From: DASCOT01 sp965197275
GTDB taxonomy: Bacteria; Acidobacteriota; UBA890; WLXD01
NCBI GenBank assembly: GCA_965197275.1
Contig: CBDAMQ010000019.1
Location: 1-64,000 of the forward strand
Reading direction: 5' to 3'
DNA length: 64,000 bases
A program made the position numbers and the translations under genes. Positions 60,327-64,000 of the stretch are shown here, piece by piece. The number at the start of each line of letters is the position of its first letter. Position 1 is the first letter of the stretch. Under the pieces are notes generated by a model. That model did not search any database, was not told where the DNA came from, and worked only from the letters and a program-made list of their open reading frames with translations.

Positions 60327-63300
60327 AGCTCGTCGACGAATCGATCAAATCTCCGGTCAGCGTAACGGTCGTCGTCCTGCTGGTAACGCTGTTCGGCATC
60401 CTGGCGCTCGTCCGTATCCCGATCCAGCTCATCCCTGACGTCGAAATTCCGCAGGCCGTCGTGACCACGATCTGGCCGGGGGCCTCGCCGGAGGAGATCG
60501 AGACCGAGATCGTCCAGGAGCAGGAGGAGCAGCTCAAGTCGCTCGAGGGGCTGGTGAAGATGACCAGCCAGAGCAGCCAGTCGACCGGCACGGTGCGGCT
60601 GGAGTTCCGCATCGGCGTGGACCCGGATGCGGTGCTGTTGAAGGTCAGCAATCGGCTGCAGCAGGTCCAGCAGTACCCCGCTACGGCTCTCAAACCGGTC
60701 ATCACGAGCCGGTCACCCTTCGAGCAGAATGTGGTTGCGTGGATGGTTCTGCAGCCGCTGCCAGACGCCGACATCGATATCGAGCTGCAGCGTGATTTCG
60801 CCGTCGACGTGGTCCAGCGCACGCTGGAGCGGGTACCCGGCGTCGCGGTGGCGCAGATCTGGGCCGGCCGTGACCGCGAGCTGCAGGTGACGGTCGACCC
60901 TCAGAAGCTGGCCGTTCGTGGTCTGACGCTAAGCCAGATCGCAGCGGCACTGGATGCCGAGAACCGTGATATCTCGGCCGGTGACTTCGACGAAGGGAAG
61001 CGAACCTACGTCGTCCGTACGGTGGGCGAGTACACCGCGCCCGAACAGGTCGAGGACGTGGTTCTTGCCTGGCGTGACGGCGCTCCCATCTACGTTCGTG
61101 ACGTTGCCAGCGTCGAGCTCGGATACGCCGAGGCCGCATCGGTCATGCGGCAGCGGGGTGCACCGACCATTGGCGTCGCCGTGCAACAGCAGACGGGCTC
61201 GAACACGCTCCTGGTGCTCGACGGCGTCGAGCGTGTCGTCGAGGTTCTGAATGCCGGCAGCGTGGGTGAGCGCGGCATGCGACTGGTGATCGCATTCTCG
61301 CAGGCGGATTACATCGAGAGCGCTATCAGCCTCGTGCAACGCAACATGATCATCGGTGGGCTGCTGGCGCTGATGGTGTTGCTGGTTTTCCTGCGCAGCT
61401 TCTCCAGCAGCATGGTGGTCGGACTGGCGATTCCTGTCAGCGTGGTGGCGACCTTCCTGGTGATGAGCCTGTTGGGTCGCAACATCAACGTCGTCAGCCT
61501 CGCTGGCATGGCGTTCGCCGTCGGTATGATCGTCGACGCATCCATCGTCGTGCTGGAGAACATCTACCGCCATCAGCAGATGGGGAAACGGCGAGCCCAA
61601 GCTGCCTACGATGGCACGGTCGAAGTGTGGGGGGCGGTCTTCGCATCGGTAATGACCACGGTAGCCGTCTTCCTGCCAGTTCTTTTCGTCCAGGAGGAAG
61701 CCGGGCAGCTGTTTCGCGACATCGCCGTGGCGGTGAGCGCCGCAGTGCTGATCTCGCTCGTCGTCTCGGTCACCATGATTCCCAGCCTGTCGGCGCGAAT
61801 CCTCAGCAGCACCGCCGGAGCCGGAGCAGCAACCGAACCCACCGGCTGGCGCTCTCTCTGGGGGATCACTGGCGTGGGCGCAGGCTTGAACCGCCGCATC
61901 GCCGGGTTCAACTACTGGCTGTCGGGGGCGCCGGTGTTGCGCGTGCTTGCAGTGGTGCTTCTGGCCGGCGCAGCGGTGTTCACCGCCTGGCTGCTGATGC
62001 CTGAGACCGAGTATCTGCCTACCGGCAATGTGAATTTCGCCTTCGGCATGCTGATCCCGCCACCCGGCTACAACATGGATGAGTACCTCTCGATGTCGGA
62101 GACGGTGAGCGACGCGATCCGTCCGTACTGGGAGGCTACCCCCGGTTCTCCCGAGGCGGCCCTGCTGGCGGCACCGCCAATCCGGCAGGATTTCTTCGCC
62201 TCGTTTGCTGCCGGCGCGTTCATGGGCGTGATCGGATACGACCAGTACGCCGAACGCACCGGCGAGCTCATCCCCGTTATCCAGCAGGCCCTCGGGCGAA
62301 TCCCCGGTACGTTCGGGGTCGTGCAGCAGCCGTCGATATTCCAGCGCGGGCCATCGGCCGGCCGCGCAATCGACATCGATCTGACCGGTCCCGACCTCAG
62401 CCGGCTGCTGGCTCTTGGCGGGCGGGTGTTCGGAACCGTGATGGCGACGATACCTGGCGCCCAGGCACAGCCGATTCCGGGTCTCGATCTGGGCAACCCC
62501 GAGATCCGCGTGGTTCCGGATCGCGAGCGCGCCGCCGAGCTCGGAATGACGGCAGCGGATCTCGGTTTCGCTCTCAATGCGCTCGTTGACGGGGTCAAGG
62601 TCAGCGAGTACCAGTTCGAGGGACGGGCTGTCGATCTGATGTTGCGCGGGGCAACGCCCTACGCTGCGAGGTCGCAAGACATCGAAGCCCTCAACATCGC
62701 CACGCCGTCGGGGCGCGTCGTCAGCGTCGGCGATGTCGGCCGGGTCGTAGAGACCAACGGTCCGACGCAGATCAACCGCATCGAGCGCCAGCGCGCCGTC
62801 ACCATCCGCGTGCTGCCGGCGAGCGACATGCCGCTCGAGGCGGCGATGACCATTATCCAGGAGAGCGTCCTGGGGCCGATGCGGGCTGACGGGTCGCTGT
62901 CGCTTCCCTACGAGGCGACGCTGGCCGGATCAGCCGACAAGCTGACCACTGCCCGGCAGGCGCTGCAGGGGAACATGCTGCTGGCCTTGGTGGTTACCTA
63001 CCTGCTGATGGCGGCCCTGTTCGAGTCGTTCCTCTACCCGTTCGTGATTCTGTTCTCGGTGCCGTTCGCAGCGCTCGGCGGCTTCGTCGGCCTGGGATTG
63101 GTCAACGCCTTCATCGCCCCGCAGGCGCTCGATGTCATCGCCATGCTCGGCTTCGTAATCCTGGTCGGCATCGTGGTGAACAACGCCATCCTGATCGTGC
63201 ACCAGACCCTCAATTACATGCGCGACCGCGGGCTGGGGCACCGCGAGGCGCTCCGCGACGCGGTATCCGACCGCGTCCGCCCGATCTTCATGAGCACCCT

Positions 63301-63514
63301 CACGTCGGTGATGGGCATGGCGCCGCTGGTAGTGGTCACCGGCGCCGGCAGCGAGATCTACCGTGGCCTAGGCGGTGTGGTGGTCGGCGGATTGGCGGTG
63401 TCGACGATCTTCACGCTGTTCCTGGTGCCGGCGGTGTTCTCGATCGTCATGGACGCCCGCGTTGCCGTGTTGCGGACCGTGCGCGGCAGCGACGAGGCCC
63501 GCATCCGCGTCTGA
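60323..63514 (+). CDS. RND-family inner-membrane efflux pump (AcrB/MexF-like)
   Basis: 1063 residues, full RND length. Start MKLVDESIKSPVSVTVVVLL; 12 membrane helices around two large periplasmic loops. TM4 has GMIVDASIVVLENI, i.e. a single Asp in place of the Asp-Asp pair of AcrB; TM10-11 end YLLMAALFESFLYPFVILFS and GIVVNNAILIVHQT. Proton-driven export of drugs, lipids or other small amphiphiles is expected; the one-Asp TM4 is found in several HAE-type subgroups, so the substrate cannot be assigned. Forms an operon with the adaptor upstream. Confidence 0.93.
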   Translation: MKLVDESIKSPVSVTVVVLLVTLFGILALVRIPIQLIPDVEIPQAVVTTIWPGASPEEIETEIVQEQEEQLKSLEGLVKMTSQSSQSTGTVRLEFRIGVDPDAVLLKVSNRLQQVQQYPATALKPVITSRSPFEQNVVAWMVLQPLPDADIDIELQRDFAVDVVQRTLERVPGVAVAQIWAGRDRELQVTVDPQKLAVRGLTLSQIAAALDAENRDISAGDFDEGKRTYVVRTVGEYTAPEQVEDVVLAWRDGAPIYVRDVASVELGYAEAASVMRQRGAPTIGVAVQQQTGSNTLLVLDGVERVVEVLNAGSVGERGMRLVIAFSQADYIESAISLVQRNMIIGGLLALMVLLVFLRSFSSSMVVGLAIPVSVVATFLVMSLLGRNINVVSLAGMAFAVGMIVDASIVVLENIYRHQQMGKRRAQAAYDGTVEVWGAVFASVMTTVAVFLPVLFVQEEAGQLFRDIAVAVSAAVLISLVVSVTMIPSLSARILSSTAGAGAATEPTGWRSLWGITGVGAGLNRRIAGFNYWLSGAPVLRVLAVVLLAGAAVFTAWLLMPETEYLPTGNVNFAFGMLIPPPGYNMDEYLSMSETVSDAIRPYWEATPGSPEAALLAAPPIRQDFFASFAAGAFMGVIGYDQYAERTGELIPVIQQALGRIPGTFGVVQQPSIFQRGPSAGRAIDIDLTGPDLSRLLALGGRVFGTVMATIPGAQAQPIPGLDLGNPEIRVVPDRERAAELGMTAADLGFALNALVDGVKVSEYQFEGRAVDLMLRGATPYAARSQDIEALNIATPSGRVVSVGDVGRVVETNGPTQINRIERQRAVTIRVLPASDMPLEAAMTIIQESVLGPMRADGSLSLPYEATLAGSADKLTTARQALQGNMLLALVVTYLLMAALFESFLYPFVILFSVPFAALGGFVGLGLVNAFIAPQALDVIAMLGFVILVGIVVNNAILIVHQTLNYMRDRGLGHREALRDAVSDRVRPIFMSTLTSVMGMAPLVVVTGAGSEIYRGLGGVVVGGLAVSTIFTLFLVPAVFSIVMDARVAVLRTVRGSDEARIRV

Positions 63515-63653
63515 GCCGGCCCGTCGGCCGGATCGTCGCTTGAGCGGCGCTGATTGCGGATGGCTGCCGGCCACAGGATGATGGGCCGTCCGTTGTTGCC
63601 CCTCGTCCCTCTATCCATCGTCGGCGCCTCATCCGTCGTCAGCGCCTGAGCCC

Positions 63654-64000
63654 ATGAGCCAGAACCGTGCCGAGGTTGTCGATCGTAATCTGCGCGCTCT
63701 ACTCGCCGGCCAGCACCAACCGGTCGAGCGCGCCGATCGGCGGGCACCGGTGCGCGCCGGCGCTTCGCTCACCGGCCACCGGTTGCTCGACATCATCGAG
63801 TCGCAGTTCTCGGCGCGCCAGCTCGACCTCGAGGCACGACGCCTCAAGGACCGCGGCGAGGGCTATTACACGATCTCGAGCGCCGGTCACGAGGGCAATG
63901 CCGCCGTAGCAGCGGCGCTGCGGCCCACCGATCCGGCGTTTCTGCACTACCGGTCCGGTGCCTTCTTCGCTCAGCGGTCCAAGCAGGTGCCCGGGCAGAC
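63654..64000 (+). CDS. 2-oxoacid (2-oxoisovalerate-type) dehydrogenase E1, 5' part, runs off the window
   Basis: ATG 63654 begins a frame open to the end of the window (about 115 residues seen): MSQNRAEVVDRNLRALLAGQ, then LLDIIESQFSARQLDLEARR, GEGYYTISSAGHEGNAAVAA, LRPTDPAFLHYRSGAFFAQR. This matches the N-terminus of thiamine-diphosphate E1 proteins of the branched-chain type, in particular the form with alpha and beta parts fused. It would decarboxylate 2-oxoacids and pass the acyl group to E2. The ThDP-binding site lies beyond the window, so subtype is tentative. Confidence 0.82.
   Translation, partial: MSQNRAEVVDRNLRALLAGQHQPVERADRRAPVRAGASLTGHRLLDIIESQFSARQLDLEARRLKDRGEGYYTISSAGHEGNAAVAAALRPTDPAFLHYRSGAFFAQRSKQVPGQ

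Noticed and set aside
1..64000. CRISPR array, prophage, rRNA operon or biosynthetic megasynthase
   Set aside because: No regularly spaced repeats, phage structural genes, rRNA-like sequence or PKS/NRPS modules were seen on either strand.

Overview
The window is GC-rich bacterial chromosome with dense coding on both strands, many 4-bp start/stop overlaps, and mostly ATG starts with some GTG and TTG. There is no rRNA, no complete tRNA, no CRISPR array and no intact prophage. The gene set suggests an aerobic, protein- and small-molecule-degrading heterotroph: secreted metallopeptidases, PQQ quinoproteins with c-type cytochromes, Ser/Thr kinases with beta-propeller tails, CRTAC1/VCBS-repeat proteins and an RND pump. 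This mix is common in Acidobacteriota-like lineages and in some uncultured marine Gammaproteobacteria. I cannot decide between them from sequence alone.

Region 1 (1-15.4 kb) is an eroded accessory zone. A methyltransferase gene has a frameshift near its 3' end, and an ABC exporter gene carries two frameshifts. An IS3-family element without a visible target duplication abuts a GPH-type symporter that has lost its 5' end and carries an amber codon. Two paralogous Ser/Thr kinase-propeller genes each carry a frameshift. Between them lie a HigBA toxin-antitoxin pair with a palindromic operator and, 15 bp beyond the antitoxin, a 5' fragment of a tRNA-Arg-like gene. Only a PLP aminotransferase and a Tat-exported FAD oxidoreductase look intact here.

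Region 2 (15.4-28.5 kb) holds a homocysteine S-methyltransferase, a cytochrome c-PQQ propeller protein resembling PVA dehydrogenase, and an EAL-histidine kinase-response regulator operon. The EAL gene is truncated at a junction with the 3' fragment of an S9 peptidase gene. Next come a VCBS lipoprotein, a secreted VOC protein, an orphan promoter-terminator unit that may encode a very short RNA, a formiminotransferase-cyclodeaminase with a zinc-finger-like insert, a GST and a secreted esterase-like protein.

Region 3 (28.5-42.7 kb) has a eukaryotic-type cyclophilin, a secreted M14 carboxypeptidase, tandem FAH-family genes (one with a signal peptide), a secreted histidine phosphatase and a CorC/CNNM gene interrupted by TAG. 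A 279-bp MITE-like element with 29-bp inverted repeats and several small CTAG-tipped repeats follow. The region ends with a dihaem cytochrome c/PQQ alcohol dehydrogenase operon carrying the lanthanide-type Asp-x-Asp signature, then a methyltransferase.

Region 4 (42.7-64 kb) looks stable. It contains a zinc-ribbon rhomboid behind a large metzincin-like protease, a TPR lipoprotein, an Smr-domain protein, an overlapping DDAH-like/M20 pair, RimI, an FHA-GAF-PP2C phosphatase and a membrane protein/winged-helix pair. A multihaem cytochrome-TPR/CRTAC1 operon, an RND adaptor/pump pair and the start of a 2-oxoacid dehydrogenase E1 gene complete the window.
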